A stretch of 64,000 nucleotides of DNA from Planococcus kocurii (GCF_001465835.2 NZ_CP013661.2:3030501-3094500); one strand, 5' to 3'. Shown: positions 29,164 through 39,204, numbered from the stretch's first letter. Numbers and translations are program-made. The notes: a model not told the origin generated them from the letters alone.

Positions 29164-30198
29164 GTGAAAACGTATAACGTAGCAATTATGGGAGCAACTG
29201 GAGCAGTTGGCCAGCAAATGAAAGAGCAATTGGAAAAACGGGATTTCCCGATAAAAGATATTGTCTTTTTGTCTTCGAGCCGTTCTGCCGGAAAAGAAAT
29301 TGAGTTTAAAGGGAAAACTTTTACAGTTCAAGAAGCGAAACCTGAATCGTTTAAAGGGATAGACATTGCATTGTTCAGCGCAGGTGGCAGTATTTCAGAG
29401 AAATTTGCACCTGAAGCCGTTAAACGAGGAGCGATTGTTATTGATAACACCAGCGCATTCCGAATGGACAAAGACGTGCCATTAGTTGTGCCAGAGGTAA
29501 ACAAAAGCGATCTGGGTCTTCACAAAGGAATCATTGCCAATCCAAACTGTTCAACGATCCAAATGGTTTGTGCGTTGCAACCGTTAAAAGAACAGTTTGG
29601 AATGACCAAAGTTGTAGTTTCGACTTATCAAGCTGTTTCTGGAGCAGGCATCGGTGCAATTAACGAATTAAAAGCACAGGCAGCTGATTTTGACCACGCA
29701 AAAGATGCACAAGCCGAAATGCTACCAGTTAAATCGGCAAAAAATCATTACCCGATTGCCTTTAATGTGATTCCCCAGATTGATCAATTTGCTGATAATG
29801 GTTATACATTAGAAGAAATGAAAATGATCAATGAAACTAAAAAAATTATGCATGACGATTCTTTAGCCGTAGCAGCCACGTGTGTACGTCTGCCAGTAGT
29901 CACAGGCCACTCCGAATCAGTGTATGTAGAACTATCGCGTGCAGCGACTATCGCACAGGTTAAACAAGCGATTAAAGACGCACCAGGTGTTGAATTGATG
30001 GATGACCCATCAAATCAAATTTATCCCATGCCATTAATGGCTGCGGGCCTAGACGAAGTGTTTGTCGGACGTATTCGTCAGGATTTAGACAATCCAAATG
30101 GCTTTCATTTGTGGATAGTTGCAGACAATCTAGTTAAAGGGGCAGCCTTGAATTCTGTTCAGATTGCTGAAGCGCTAATCGAAGAAAATGTTATTTGA
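29164..30198 (+). CDS. asd: Aspartate-semialdehyde dehydrogenase
   Basis: NADPH-dependent step from aspartyl phosphate to aspartate semialdehyde, the branch point to lysine/diaminopimelate, threonine and methionine. It has 344 residues. The start is GTG (MKTYNVAIMGATGAVG) with GAAGGAG upstream. Catalytic Cys129 is in ANPNCSTIQM, with AVSGAG and GHSESVYVEL downstream. In B. subtilis dpaA-dpaB precede and dapG-dapA follow; here asd stands alone, closed by its own terminator. Confidence 0.97.
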   Translation: MKTYNVAIMGATGAVGQQMKEQLEKRDFPIKDIVFLSSSRSAGKEIEFKGKTFTVQEAKPESFKGIDIALFSAGGSISEKFAPEAVKRGAIVIDNTSAFRMDKDVPLVVPEVNKSDLGLHKGIIANPNCSTIQMVCALQPLKEQFGMTKVVVSTYQAVSGAGIGAINELKAQAADFDHAKDAQAEMLPVKSAKNHYPIAFNVIPQIDQFADNGYTLEEMKMINETKKIMHDDSLAVAATCVRLPVVTGHSESVYVELSRAATIAQVKQAIKDAPGVELMDDPSNQIYPMPLMAAGLDEVFVGRIRQDLDNPNGFHLWIVADNLVKGAALNSVQIAEALIEENVI

Positions 30199-30217
30199 TA
30201 GAAGTTACAGACCCCTA

Positions 30218-30250
30218 AAACAAGCCGATCATCCTCGGTTTGTTTTTTTC
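30218..30250 (+). terminator. Terminator after asd
   Basis: AAACAAGCCGA (30218-30228) pairs with TCGGTTTGTTT (30235-30245; one G-T pair), followed by further T. Confidence 0.88.
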
Positions 30251-30251
30251 T

Positions 30252-30281
30252 TTGGACTGTTTCCGGTCATTCCCGTATAAT
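30252..30281 (+). promoter_or_regulatory. Promoter of rnjB
   Basis: TTGGAC (30252-30257) and consensus TATAAT (30276-30281) with an 18-nt spacer, 43 nt upstream of the rnjB start. Confidence 0.7.
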
Positions 30282-30324
30282 GAAGTCTATGGATGCGTAC
30301 GGGTGAATTTTAGGAGGAAATAAA

Positions 30325-31992
30325 TTGAGTAAAATTAAAAATGAAGTAATAAGAGTTATCCCTTTAGGCGGCGTCGGCGAAATCGGCAAAGCAATGTATG
30401 TAATAGAAATTGATGAAGATTTATTTGTTGTAGATAGCGGATTGATGTTCCCAGAAGATGAGATGCTGGGTGTTGACATCGTCATTCCGGATATGACATT
30501 CCTAGAAGAGAACAAAGACCGTGTAAAGGGAGTTTTTCTGACTCACGGTCATGAAGATGCGATTGGATCAATCGCTTATCTAATGAAAAAGATTCAAGCA
30601 CCAGTTTATGGATCGAAATTAACAATTGCGTTAGCTAAAGAACATATTAAAGAACAAGGCTCTTTAAAACATGTGAAGTTTTTTGAAGTGACCAATAAAA
30701 GCCGGATGAACTTTGATAAAACACATGTAACGTTTTTCCATACGACACATAGTATTCCTGATGCACTTGGAATCGTCTTCCACACATCAGAAGGTGCCAT
30801 TGTGCATACGGGTGAATTTAAATTTGATCAGTCGGCTAAAGGAAGTTACAAGCCAGATATCGCAAAAATGGCGAAACTTGGAGAAGACGGCGTTTTAATG
30901 CTGTTGTCTGATTCAACTGAAGCTGAGCGTCCAGGGTACACAACTTCTGAAATCGTGGTTGCTGATCATATTTTATCAGCATTCCTAGCTGCAGAAGGGC
31001 GTGTACTGGTATCTCTGTATTCATCAAACTTTATTCGTATTCAGCAAGTATTTGATAGCGCAGCAACTACAGGTAAAAAAGTAGCGGTAGCTGGTAGAAG
31101 TCTTGAAAATAGTTATGAAGTTGGATTGCGTCTTGGCTATTTGACCGTTCATGAAGATGTTGTAATCTCCTTAAAAGATTTGGAAAACTACCGTGATGAC
31201 GAAGTTGTGATTATCGTTACAGGTAACCAAGGCGAACCACTGGAAGCCTTGGACAAAATGGTTCGTAAACAACACAAAGACGTTAAAATTAAAGAAACCG
31301 ACACAGTATTAATTACATTCACACCATCACCCGGTATGGAAGTTCCTATGTTCCAAACAATGAACAAACTGGCAAAAGCCGGTGCAAACGTATTAACTGC
31401 AAGTAAGAAAGTCCACGTCTCAGGACATGGTAGTCAAGAAGACTTGAAAATGATGCTCAATATGATGAAGCCTAAGTATTTCATTCCGATTCAAGGTGAA
31501 TACAAAATGCTAATCGCGCACTCTAAATTAGCTCAACAAGTTGGGTTGCATAAGTCTGAGATCTTTATTGCTGACAAAGGGGACATCGTCGAATACAAAG
31601 GCGGCAAAGTTCGGATGAGTGGACGTGTTACTGCTGGAAACGTCTTAATCGATGGAATCGGCATTGGCGACGTAGGAAACATCGTTCTACGTGATCGTAA
31701 ATTATTGTCGCAAGATGGTATTTTTATCGTCGTGGTTACGTTAAACCGCAAAGAAAAGAAAATTGCATCGGGTCCGGAAATGATTTCACGCGGCTTTGTC
31801 TATGTTCGTGAATCAGAGGAATTGATGGAAGAATCGACAAGACTTGTTCGAAAAGTCGTTGAAAAATACGTTACGAGAGACGCATTCGAGTGGAACAATA
31901 TTAAACAAGAAATTCGTGATACATTGAATTCTTACTTGTTCCAACAAACAAAACGTCGTCCAATGATTATCCCAATTATTATGGAATACTAA
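30325..31992 (+). CDS. rnjB: Ribonuclease J2
   Basis: Metallo-beta-lactamase/beta-CASP RNase that complexes with RNase J1 in mRNA and rRNA processing. The start is TTG 8 nt after AGGAGG; 555 residues. The metal-binding box reads LTHGHEDAIG (from residue 73), with Ala79 in place of the second His of HxHxDH. A degenerate active site of this kind fits J2, which is far less active than J1. Orthologous to B. subtilis ymfA by position before ftsK/spoIIIE; tepA and ylzJ that lie between in B. subtilis are absent. Confidence 0.93.
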   Translation: MSKIKNEVIRVIPLGGVGEIGKAMYVIEIDEDLFVVDSGLMFPEDEMLGVDIVIPDMTFLEENKDRVKGVFLTHGHEDAIGSIAYLMKKIQAPVYGSKLTIALAKEHIKEQGSLKHVKFFEVTNKSRMNFDKTHVTFFHTTHSIPDALGIVFHTSEGAIVHTGEFKFDQSAKGSYKPDIAKMAKLGEDGVLMLLSDSTEAERPGYTTSEIVVADHILSAFLAAEGRVLVSLYSSNFIRIQQVFDSAATTGKKVAVAGRSLENSYEVGLRLGYLTVHEDVVISLKDLENYRDDEVVIIVTGNQGEPLEALDKMVRKQHKDVKIKETDTVLITFTPSPGMEVPMFQTMNKLAKAGANVLTASKKVHVSGHGSQEDLKMMLNMMKPKYFIPIQGEYKMLIAHSKLAQQVGLHKSEIFIADKGDIVEYKGGKVRMSGRVTAGNVLIDGIGIGDVGNIVLRDRKLLSQDGIFIVVVTLNRKEKKIASGPEMISRGFVYVRESEELMEESTRLVRKVVEKYVTRDAFEWNNIKQEIRDTLNSYLFQQTKRRPMIIPIIMEY

Positions 31993-32003
31993 GAAAAAAG
32001 TAG

Positions 32004-32043
32004 AAGGATTTCCATACCGATTTAATCGGCGGAAATCCTTTTT
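32004..32043 (+). terminator. Terminator after rnjB
   Basis: AAGGATTTCC (32004-32013) pairs with GGAAATCCTT (32031-32040); the apex contains a smaller GATTTAATC hairpin; a T tract follows. Confidence 0.88.
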
Positions 32044-32070
32044 CGATTATGAAAGAAATGAGGGATTGCA

Positions 32071-34407
32071 ATGAACAGGGCTCGTGCAACGACGAAAGCG
32101 AAATCCAAAGCGAGAGCAAAAGTAAAACCTAAAACAAAGTCTAAAAATAGAAAGAGACAGCCCATGCCAATGATTGCTTATGAAGTGATTGGCTTAGTAT
32201 TAGTAGGGGTTGCGATATTGATGACATTCCAGCTCGGGGTTATTGGCAAAATGTTTTACAATATGGCCGAGTTTTTAGTGGGCTATATGGCCTTTCTACT
32301 ACCGTTAGTGCTTATCTATCTGGCGATTTATGTGATGGTCAAGCGGAAATGGCCAAAGCCAAGAATGAAAGTGGCATTTGGTTCTGCATTTGTCTTAATT
32401 GGTATTTTGCTAATCTGTCATTTAATCTGGGCAGCTGGCACTATTTTGCCGATTACTTCATCAAATGTCATCGATGAAACAATTCGTACAACAAAAATGA
32501 CGGGCACTATTTGGAATAGTTATTTGGCAACTGGAGGTGGCCTCATTGGTGCGCTGTTGTACGCACTCTTGCATGTGTTAGTTGATACAGCTGGCACATG
32601 GATTGTCGCAATTATTTTACTGTCGATCGGGGCGATTATTTTAACGGGAAAAGCAGCCGCACCGTTTATTGCAGAAAAAATACCGAGTGCGCGTCCGGCT
32701 ATCGATGCGTTAATGAATCGTTTCCAACAGGCCAAACCCAAAAAAGTACGCACTCCGCGTAAAAAGTCGGAGCCTGAACAAGTAGTAGAAATCAATGAAT
32801 CATTGGCTTATGAAGAAGAGGATGAACAAGAAGATCTTCTATACCGACCAAAACAACAAGAGCCGATTATTTCAGCCTTTACCGAAAATGTGAAACCGAG
32901 ACAGACCGAGGCACCACAACAGCCTGCTAAGGAAATGAAAACAGAAGACGTTCAGTTACTATCGACGGCAGAAGAACTAGAAAATGAAGAATATCAGCTG
33001 CCGCCTCTTAGCTTGTTGACCCTGCCGCCGCATCACGACCAAAGCGGAGAATATTCAGGCATACAAAAAAATGCTAAAAAACTCGAAAAAACGTTCCAAA
33101 GTTTTGGTGTGCGGGCAAAAGTGACACAAGTGCATTTAGGACCAGCAGTGACAAAATATGAGGTGTTGCCGGATACCGGTGTGAAAGTAAGTAAAATAGT
33201 TAGTTTGCATGATGATTTGGCGTTAGCTTTAGCTGCACGTGATATTCGAATTGAAGCACCCATTCCAGGTAAATCAGCAATCGGTATCGAAGTGCCAAAC
33301 TCGGAAGTTTCAATAGTTAGCTTGCGTGAAGTATTAGAATCAGAAGAGAACAACAAGCCGGATGCCAAACTATTATTCGCTTTAGGCAGAGATGTGACAG
33401 GACAAGCGGTGATGACCGAATTAAATAAAATGCCACATCTACTAGTTGCTGGTTCGACGGGTAGCGGGAAATCGGTGTGCATTAACGGCATTATCACAAG
33501 TATTATTATGCGCGCTAAGCCCCATGAAGTGAAAATGATGATGATCGATCCGAAAATGGTCGAATTGAACGTTTATAATGGGATTCCGCATCTGTTAGCG
33601 CCTGTGGTAACGGATCCACGAAAAGCAGCACAAGCGTTAAAGAAAATCGTCTCGGAAATGGAAAGAAGATATGAACTCTTTTCACATACAGGGACACGTA
33701 ATATTGAAGGCTATAACGAATATGTTCGTGTTTTCAATGAGGAAAATGAAGACAAGCATCCGAAATTACCCTTTATTGTAGTCATCGTCGACGAATTAGC
33801 GGATTTGATGATGGTTGCTTCAAATGAAGTAGAAGATGCGATTACACGTCTAGCACAGATGGCGCGCGCTGCTGGGATTCACTTAATCATAGCGACACAG
33901 CGTCCAAGTGTTAACGTCATTACAGGCGTTATTAAGGCGAATATTCCGTCGCGTATTGCTTTTGCGGTGTCCTCATCTATTGATTCGCGAACAATTCTCG
34001 ATATGGGTGGAGCTGAGAAATTACTTGGACGTGGAGATATGCTCTTTCTTGGAGCGGGTCAATCAAAACCTGTGCGCGTTCAAGGGGCATTTTTATCGGA
34101 TTCAGAAGTTGAAAAAATTGTTGACTTTGTTATTGAACAGCAAAAGGCCCAATACCAAGAAGATATGATTCCGAGTGAAATCGATGAAACGAAAATAGAT
34201 GAAGAAACAGATGAAATTTATGATGATGCCGTGCAACTCGTTACAGAAATGCAGACAGCATCCGTGTCAATGTTGCAGCGCCGCTTCCGTGTCGGCTATT
34301 CTCGAGCCGCTAGAATTATAGACCAAATGGAGCAGCGTGGTGTGGTTGGACCTTATGAAGGTAGTAAGCCACGGACTGTATTAGTTCCAAAGCAGGAAGA
34401 ATATTGA
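32071..34407 (+). CDS. ftsK: DNA translocase FtsK/SpoIIIE
   Basis: Membrane-anchored hexameric DNA pump that clears chromosome from the division septum. It has 778 residues. A Lys/Arg/Ala-rich basic N-terminus (residues 1-30) is followed by four transmembrane segments (about 35-190), a charged linker, and the RecA-like motor (Walker A GSTGSGKS near residue 460; Walker [15 protein letters not shown]). A C-terminal gamma winged-helix domain ([20 protein letters not shown]) follows. Position after rnjB matches spoIIIE of B. subtilis. Because the surrounding sporulation genes are missing, a vegetative septum role is more likely than forespore pumping. Confidence 0.95.
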   Translation: MNRARATTKAKSKARAKVKPKTKSKNRKRQPMPMIAYEVIGLVLVGVAILMTFQLGVIGKMFYNMAEFLVGYMAFLLPLVLIYLAIYVMVKRKWPKPRMKVAFGSAFVLIGILLICHLIWAAGTILPITSSNVIDETIRTTKMTGTIWNSYLATGGGLIGALLYALLHVLVDTAGTWIVAIILLSIGAIILTGKAAAPFIAEKIPSARPAIDALMNRFQQAKPKKVRTPRKKSEPEQVVEINESLAYEEEDEQEDLLYRPKQQEPIISAFTENVKPRQTEAPQQPAKEMKTEDVQLLSTAEELENEEYQLPPLSLLTLPPHHDQSGEYSGIQKNAKKLEKTFQSFGVRAKVTQVHLGPAVTKYEVLPDTGVKVSKIVSLHDDLALALAARDIRIEAPIPGKSAIGIEVPNSEVSIVSLREVLESEENNKPDAKLLFALGRDVTGQAVMTELNKMPHLLVAGSTGSGKSVCINGIITSIIMRAKPHEVKMMMIDPKMVELNVYNGIPHLLAPVVTDPRKAAQALKKIVSEMERRYELFSHTGTRNIEGYNEYVRVFNEENEDKHPKLPFIVVIVDELADLMMVASNEVEDAITRLAQMARAAGIHLIIATQRPSVNVITGVIKANIPSRIAFAVSSSIDSRTILDMGGAEKLLGRGDMLFLGAGQSKPVRVQGAFLSDSEVEKIVDFVIEQQKAQYQEDMIPSEIDETKIDEETDEIYDDAVQLVTEMQTASVSMLQRRFRVGYSRAARIIDQMEQRGVVGPYEGSKPRTVLVPKQEEY

Positions 34408-34545
34408 AGTATTCGAAGGTTTTTGTGATAAAATGATCACTATTTAAGATGGCTGTGATGCGAAAATTCGCTGAATTCGACAAATTGCTATTTATTTCGT
34501 ATCTAATAAGTGGTATAGTAATTTTGATTAGTAGGAATGTTTTAC

Positions 34546-34559
34546 ATCAGATGTCTGAT
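34546..34559. promoter_or_regulatory. Candidate operator of the GntR regulator
   Basis: A perfect palindrome, ATCAGA TG TCTGAT, lies 24 nt before the ymfC start and downstream of a possible -10 TATAGT (34514-34519). Its position suits autorepression. Assignment to this regulator is inference. Confidence 0.4.
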
Positions 34560-34582
34560 CTCTATCATAGGTGGTGAATCGG

Positions 34583-35311
34583 ATGACCATTAAATCAGAT
34601 CATCGTGCATTGTATCTTCAAGTGATTGATCGAATGAAGCAGGATATTGCTGCAGGCGTCTACAAAGAAAAAGAGAAGTTGCCGTCGGAATTTGAATTGT
34701 CAAAAACACTTGGAGTCAGCCGTGCGACTTTGCGAGAAGCGCTACGGTTGTTGGAAGAAGATAATATTATCATCAGACGCCACGGAGTTGGAACATTTGT
34801 CAATTCAAAACCCCTATTTTCTTCAGGGATTGAACAATTGACAAGTGTTTCCGATATGATCCGTCAGGCAGGAATGGAACCCGGCGCAATCTACTTGAGC
34901 ACGTCGGAGAACCTTTCTTCTGAAGAAGATATGAAGCGCTTTCACTGCACCGCCGACGATACTGTTATTACGATTGAACGCGTTCGTACGGCAAATGGAG
35001 ATCCAGTCGTCTATTGCATAGACAAGGTTCCTGCTGCGTATTTGCCTACAGATTTTTTAGGACGTACTGAAAGTTCCATTTTTAAGGCGATTGAAGAAAC
35101 AGGGGACATTCATATTTCCTATGCGGTAACGTTTATCGATCCGACTGGTTATCATGAAGAGGCTTCGCCAATTTTAGAATGTGAACCGGAAACAGCATTA
35201 CTTGTTTTAAAACAGCTCCACTACGATGAGGACGATCGATTGGTGCTTTATTCAAAGAATTACTTTAGAGCTGATAAATTCAGTTTCCATGTAGTTCGAA
35301 AACGTGTGTAA
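34583..35311 (+). CDS. ymfC: GntR/HutC-family transcription regulator (YmfC-like)
   Basis: 242-residue regulator. The N-terminal winged helix has [40 protein letters not shown], and a C-terminal UTRA ligand-binding domain covers about residues 90-235. The ATG at 34583 is chosen since AGGTGG covers the in-frame GTG codons upstream. It precedes the nucleoside ABC transporter genes by 47 nt with no strong terminator between, so it may control them; the effector is unknown. An orthologue of B. subtilis YmfC by order and length. Confidence 0.88.
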   Translation: MTIKSDHRALYLQVIDRMKQDIAAGVYKEKEKLPSEFELSKTLGVSRATLREALRLLEEDNIIIRRHGVGTFVNSKPLFSSGIEQLTSVSDMIRQAGMEPGAIYLSTSENLSSEEDMKRFHCTADDTVITIERVRTANGDPVVYCIDKVPAAYLPTDFLGRTESSIFKAIEETGDIHISYAVTFIDPTGYHEEASPILECEPETALLVLKQLHYDEDDRLVLYSKNYFRADKFSFHVVRKRV

Positions 35312-35358
35312 AACAGCAAATTCCTGCTAATATCAAAAAAACCTTGGGGGTTATTACA

Positions 35359-36432
35359 TTGACGAAACGTAAATTTGGTTTAGGTTTATCATTAATGCTA
35401 GCTGCTGGTACAATGCTAGCTGCTTGCGGAAGCGACGAAGACACAACAGCTGACAAGACTGATGAAGGAAAAGGCGGAGAAGAAACAGCTGATTTCTCAG
35501 TAGCGATGGTTACAGATGTTGGTGGAGTAGATGATAAATCCTTTAACCAATCTGCTTGGGAAGGGCTACAACAATTTGGCGAAGAAAATGGTCTTAAAAA
35601 AGGCGATGGCGGTTTTGACTATCTTCAATCTGCATCTGATGCAGATTACAACACCAACTTGAACAACTTAATCCGTCGTGATTTTGACGTCGTGTACGGT
35701 ATTGGTTTCCTAATGGAAGGTGCTGTAAAAGAAATTGCTGAACAGCAGCCAGAAGCTCAAATTGCAATCGTTGATGCAGTAGTAGACGCTCCAAACGTTG
35801 CAAGTGTCTTGTTTAAAGAACAAGAAGGCGCATTCCTTGCGGGTGTAGCAGCAGCTCTAATGTCAGAAACGAAAAAAATCGGTTTTGTCGGTGGAATGGA
35901 AATTCCAGTAATCGAGCGTTTTGAAGCAGGATTCCTTGAAGGCGTTGCAGCAGTAGACGATTCAATTAAAGTCGATGTTCAATACACAGGAGCTTTTGAT
36001 AAAGCGGAATTAGGTAAAACAACTGCTAACCGTATGTACTCTGCTGGTGCAGATATCATTTTCCACGCAGCTGGCGGTACAGGAAATGGCGTATTCACTG
36101 AAGCAAAAGAACGTAAAGAAGCAAATCCTGATGACAATATTTGGGTTATTGGCGTAGATGCTGACCAATACGATGAAGGTCAAACTGGTGACGCTAACGT
36201 TACTTTAACTTCGGTATTAAAACGTGTGGATACAGCCGTTATCAACATTTCTGAACAAGCGATGGCAGGCGAATTCCCAGGTGGCGAAACAGTTACTTAT
36301 GGTTTAGCTGATGAAGGTGTAGGTCTTGCTGATTCACGTGGAGCAATCCCTGAAGATGTAATGAAGAAAATTGAAGAATTCCAAAAACAAGTAATCGATG
36401 GTGACATTGAAGTTCCAGAAACAGTAAAGTAA
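35359..36432 (+). CDS. nupN: Nucleoside ABC transporter substrate-binding lipoprotein (BMP family)
   Basis: Membrane-tethered receptor of the BmpA/NupN family that binds purine nucleosides. The start is TTG at 35359, 8 nt after GGGGGT; 357 residues. A signal peptide with lipobox MLAAC places the lipidated Cys at residue 23, followed by an acidic Thr/Asp/Glu linker. TDVGGVDDKSFNQSAWEGL and GGTGNGVFTEA are BMP-family motifs. First of nupN-nupO-nupP-nupQ; a strong terminator after it should make the receptor more abundant than the membrane parts. Confidence 0.93.
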   Translation: MTKRKFGLGLSLMLAAGTMLAACGSDEDTTADKTDEGKGGEETADFSVAMVTDVGGVDDKSFNQSAWEGLQQFGEENGLKKGDGGFDYLQSASDADYNTNLNNLIRRDFDVVYGIGFLMEGAVKEIAEQQPEAQIAIVDAVVDAPNVASVLFKEQEGAFLAGVAAALMSETKKIGFVGGMEIPVIERFEAGFLEGVAAVDDSIKVDVQYTGAFDKAELGKTTANRMYSAGADIIFHAAGGTGNGVFTEAKERKEANPDDNIWVIGVDADQYDEGQTGDANVTLTSVLKRVDTAVINISEQAMAGEFPGGETVTYGLADEGVGLADSRGAIPEDVMKKIEEFQKQVIDGDIEVPETVK

Positions 36433-36453
36433 TAGCTATTTTGTAGCACGGTC

Positions 36454-36493
36454 ATCATAAAGACCGGTTTGACCGGTCTTTATGATTTTTTTT
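36454..36493 (+). terminator. Terminator after nupN
   Basis: A perfect 15-bp stem ATCATAAAGACCGGT (36454-36468)/ACCGGTCTTTATGAT (36472-36486) around TTG, followed by T7. Confidence 0.95.
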
Positions 36494-36504
36494 GTCTACA
36501 AGCT
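36490..36504 (-). repeat. Solitary copy of the 28564-28578 terminal repeat
   Basis: TTTTGTCTACAAGCT is the exact complement of AGCTTGTAGACAAAA at the left end of the 500-bp element. No second end is visible nearby. Confidence 0.55.
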
Positions 36505-36604
36505 AGAAATTAATAGATGAAAGGCTTTTTGCAACAGAAGCCTTTCATGTATTAATTAATTAATGAATTTAAAAGAAGTCAGCGATTTTGAGGGAGTGAC
36601 AACA

Positions 36605-38164
36605 GTGGAATATGTAATCGAAATGCTGAATATCCGTAAAGAGTTCGGTACATTTGTCGCCAATGACAACATTACGCTGCAACTGGAAAAGGGAGAAATT
36701 CATGCATTATTAGGAGAAAATGGTGCGGGTAAATCGACTTTGATGAACGTCTTATTCGGTCTGTATCAGCCAGAAGGTGGAGAAATTCGGGTTCATGGTA
36801 AAAAAGTCGATATTTCTAATCCGAATATAGCTAACGATCTCGGAATTGGCATGGTCCACCAGCATTTTATGCTAGTCGAAAATTTTTCTGTTACCGAAAA
36901 CATTATTTTGGGAAGCGAACCAACTAAATACGGAATTACCAATAAAAAAGACGCCGCTAAAAAAGTTCAAGCCTTATCAGAGCAATACAGTTTGAATGTA
37001 GATCCAAACGCTATCATTGAAGACATATCGGTGGGAATGCAGCAACGTGTAGAAATACTGAAAACGCTTTATCGTGGAGCCGAGATTTTGATTTTTGATG
37101 AGCCAACAGCTTCATTAACACCTCAGGAAATTCTTGAATTGATTCAAATTATGAAACGATTAGTAGCTGAGGGCAAGTCGATTATTTTGATTACGCATAA
37201 ACTAAAAGAAATTATGGATGTTTCTGATCGCGTAACAGTTATTCGAAAAGGTAAGGGAATTGGCACAGTTACTACATCAGAAACCAATCCGAACGACCTT
37301 GCCTCATTAATGGTCGGTCGCGCAGTGGAATTTACCACGGTAAAAGGAGAAGCTTTCCCGGGTGAAGAAATTTTGGATATTAAAAATTTAGTTGTTCAAG
37401 ATTACCGCGGAATTGATAAAGTTAAAAGTTTGAATCTGAACGTTCGCAAAGGTGAAATTATGGGGATTGCCGGAATTGATGGCAACGGACAATCTGAACT
37501 GATCGAGGCAATTACGGGTCTTCGTAAAGTGAAAAGTGGGACCATTTCTCTCAATGGCAAAGATGTTACCAATATGAAACCGCGAAAAGTAACAGAATCG
37601 GGCGTTGGACATATTCCTCAAGATCGCCATAAGCACGGACTCATATTGGATTTTCCGATAGGGCATAATATTTCACTTCAAACCTATTATAAAAAACCTA
37701 TTTCCAAGTCGGGCATTATTGACTACGACAAGATTAATGAAAAAGCCTTGCAAATTATAAAAGATTTTGATGTCCGCACTCAAGGGCCGTCGGAATTGGC
37801 AAGATCCTTATCCGGAGGAAATCAACAAAAAGCTATTATTGGCCGAGAAGTTGATCGTGACCCTGATTTACTGATTGCGGCATTACCGACCAGGGGATTG
37901 GACGTAGGTGCAATTGAATTTATTCATAGTCGGTTGATTGAACAACGTGATAACGGTAAGGCAGTTTTGTTGATTTCGTTCGAGTTGGATGAAGTGATGA
38001 ACGTTTCAGATCGTATTGCGGTTATTCACGACGGTGAAATCGTGGATATTGTAATACCAGAAAGTACTACTGAGCAAGAACTAGGCTTGTTAATGGCGGG
38101 TCATACAGTCGATAAAAAGCAACAGGATTTGACGAAGAAAGGTGAGAATCAGCATGTCGAATAG
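36605..38164 (+). CDS. nupO: Nucleoside ABC transporter, double ATPase subunit
   Basis: Duplicated-ATPase subunit of a sugar-type/nucleoside importer, 519 residues. The GTG at 36605 is chosen because GGGAGTG lies 6 nt upstream; the ATG at 36563 has no ribosome site. NBD1 has Walker A GENGAGKST, a signature altered to ISVGMQQR and Walker B ILIFDEPTAS. NBD2 has GIDGNGQSE in place of Walker A, a canonical LSGGNQQK, and Leu (AALPTRG) where the catalytic Glu would be. Such asymmetric sites are usual in this family. nupP overlaps its 3' end by 11 nt. Confidence 0.94.
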   Translation: MEYVIEMLNIRKEFGTFVANDNITLQLEKGEIHALLGENGAGKSTLMNVLFGLYQPEGGEIRVHGKKVDISNPNIANDLGIGMVHQHFMLVENFSVTENIILGSEPTKYGITNKKDAAKKVQALSEQYSLNVDPNAIIEDISVGMQQRVEILKTLYRGAEILIFDEPTASLTPQEILELIQIMKRLVAEGKSIILITHKLKEIMDVSDRVTVIRKGKGIGTVTTSETNPNDLASLMVGRAVEFTTVKGEAFPGEEILDIKNLVVQDYRGIDKVKSLNLNVRKGEIMGIAGIDGNGQSELIEAITGLRKVKSGTISLNGKDVTNMKPRKVTESGVGHIPQDRHKHGLILDFPIGHNISLQTYYKKPISKSGIIDYDKINEKALQIIKDFDVRTQGPSELARSLSGGNQQKAIIGREVDRDPDLLIAALPTRGLDVGAIEFIHSRLIEQRDNGKAVLLISFELDEVMNVSDRIAVIHDGEIVDIVIPESTTEQELGLLMAGHTVDKKQQDLTKKGENQHVE

Positions 38165-39203
38165 AGCGACGAATATTCTGGTCCCCGTCATTTCCGTTAT
38201 TTTAGGCCTCTTGGTCGGAGCGGTGATTATGCTAGTAAGTGGTTACGATCCACTTGAAGGCTATGCTGCTCTGTGGAACGGGATTTTTGGAGACTTGTAT
38301 ACAATAGGTGAAACGGTTCGACAAATCACTCCTTATCTACTAGCAGGTCTTGCGGTAGCATTTGCGTTTCGTTCAGGGCTTTTTAATATTGGTGTTGAAG
38401 GACAATTGATTGTTGGCTGGTTTGCAGCAGCATATGTAGGCGTAGCAGTAGAATTGCCAAAAATTATTCATTTGCCTCTAGCCATTTTAGCTGCAGCGGT
38501 AGCTGGCGCATTATGGGGATTTGTACCGGGACTGTTAAAAGCAAAATTTCATGTTCATGAAGTAATCGTCACAATTATGATGAACTATATTGCTTTACAC
38601 GTATCCAATGCATTAATTCGTACAGTTTCTGATGGTGGTGACCGTACGGAAAATATTTTTGCAAGTGCTTCTTTACGTTCTGATTTTTTAGAAGAACTGA
38701 CGGATTTCTCTCGTTTACATTACGGAATCATTATTGCCTTGGCGATGGTGGGTGTTATGTGGTTTATTTTAGAAAAAACTACACTGGGCTTTGAACTAAA
38801 AGCAGTTGGTTTTAACCAAAACGCTTCTCAATATGCAGGGATGAATGTCAATAAAAACATCATTTTGGCTATGGTTATTTCCGGTGCGTTTGCTGGACTT
38901 GCAGGTGCAATGGAAGCCCTTGGAACATTTGAGTATGTGTCATCAAAAGGTGGCTTTACCGGCATCGGTTTTGACGGGATTGCAGTAGCGTTACTTGGAT
39001 TGAATACGCCACTGGGTGTGGTATTTGGTGCTACGTTGTTTGGCTCGCTAAAATACGGAGCGTTAAATATGCCAAATGCGGCCGGTATTCCAATTGAAAT
39101 TGTTGAAATTGTTATTGCAGTGATTATCTTCTTTGTAGCATCTGGTTACATTATTCGTTTGCTGTTGCTCCGTGCAGCAGCTAAGAAGAAGGAGGCGAAG
39201 TAA
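38154..39203 (+). CDS. nupP: Nucleoside ABC transporter permease NupP
   Basis: BPD_transp_2 family permease of 349 residues with about ten hydrophobic segments. FNIGVEGQLIVGWFAAAYVG, MMNYIALHVSNALIRT and GFNQNASQYAGMNV are family motifs; the last includes the cytoplasmic coupling loop. The ATG at 38154 follows AAAGGTGAGA. It is coupled to nupO by an 11-nt overlap and to nupQ, whose ATG is 2 nt after its stop codon. Confidence 0.93.
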   Translation: MSNRATNILVPVISVILGLLVGAVIMLVSGYDPLEGYAALWNGIFGDLYTIGETVRQITPYLLAGLAVAFAFRSGLFNIGVEGQLIVGWFAAAYVGVAVELPKIIHLPLAILAAAVAGALWGFVPGLLKAKFHVHEVIVTIMMNYIALHVSNALIRTVSDGGDRTENIFASASLRSDFLEELTDFSRLHYGIIIALAMVGVMWFILEKTTLGFELKAVGFNQNASQYAGMNVNKNIILAMVISGAFAGLAGAMEALGTFEYVSSKGGFTGIGFDGIAVALLGLNTPLGVVFGATLFGSLKYGALNMPNAAGIPIEIVEIVIAVIIFFVASGYIIRLLLLRAAAKKKEAK

Positions 39204-39204
39204 T

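Noticed and set aside
32071..32160. Lys/Arg/Ala-rich N-terminus of FtsK considered as a frameshifted or misassigned start.
   Set aside because: The frame is continuous with the transmembrane domain and the ATG has a good GAAATGAGGG site; basic N-termini are common in SpoIIIE/FtsK.
34460..34480. CodY-box-like sequence (AAAATTCGCTGAATT) before ymfC.
   Set aside because: Only about 9 of 15 positions agree with the CodY consensus, too weak to report as a site.
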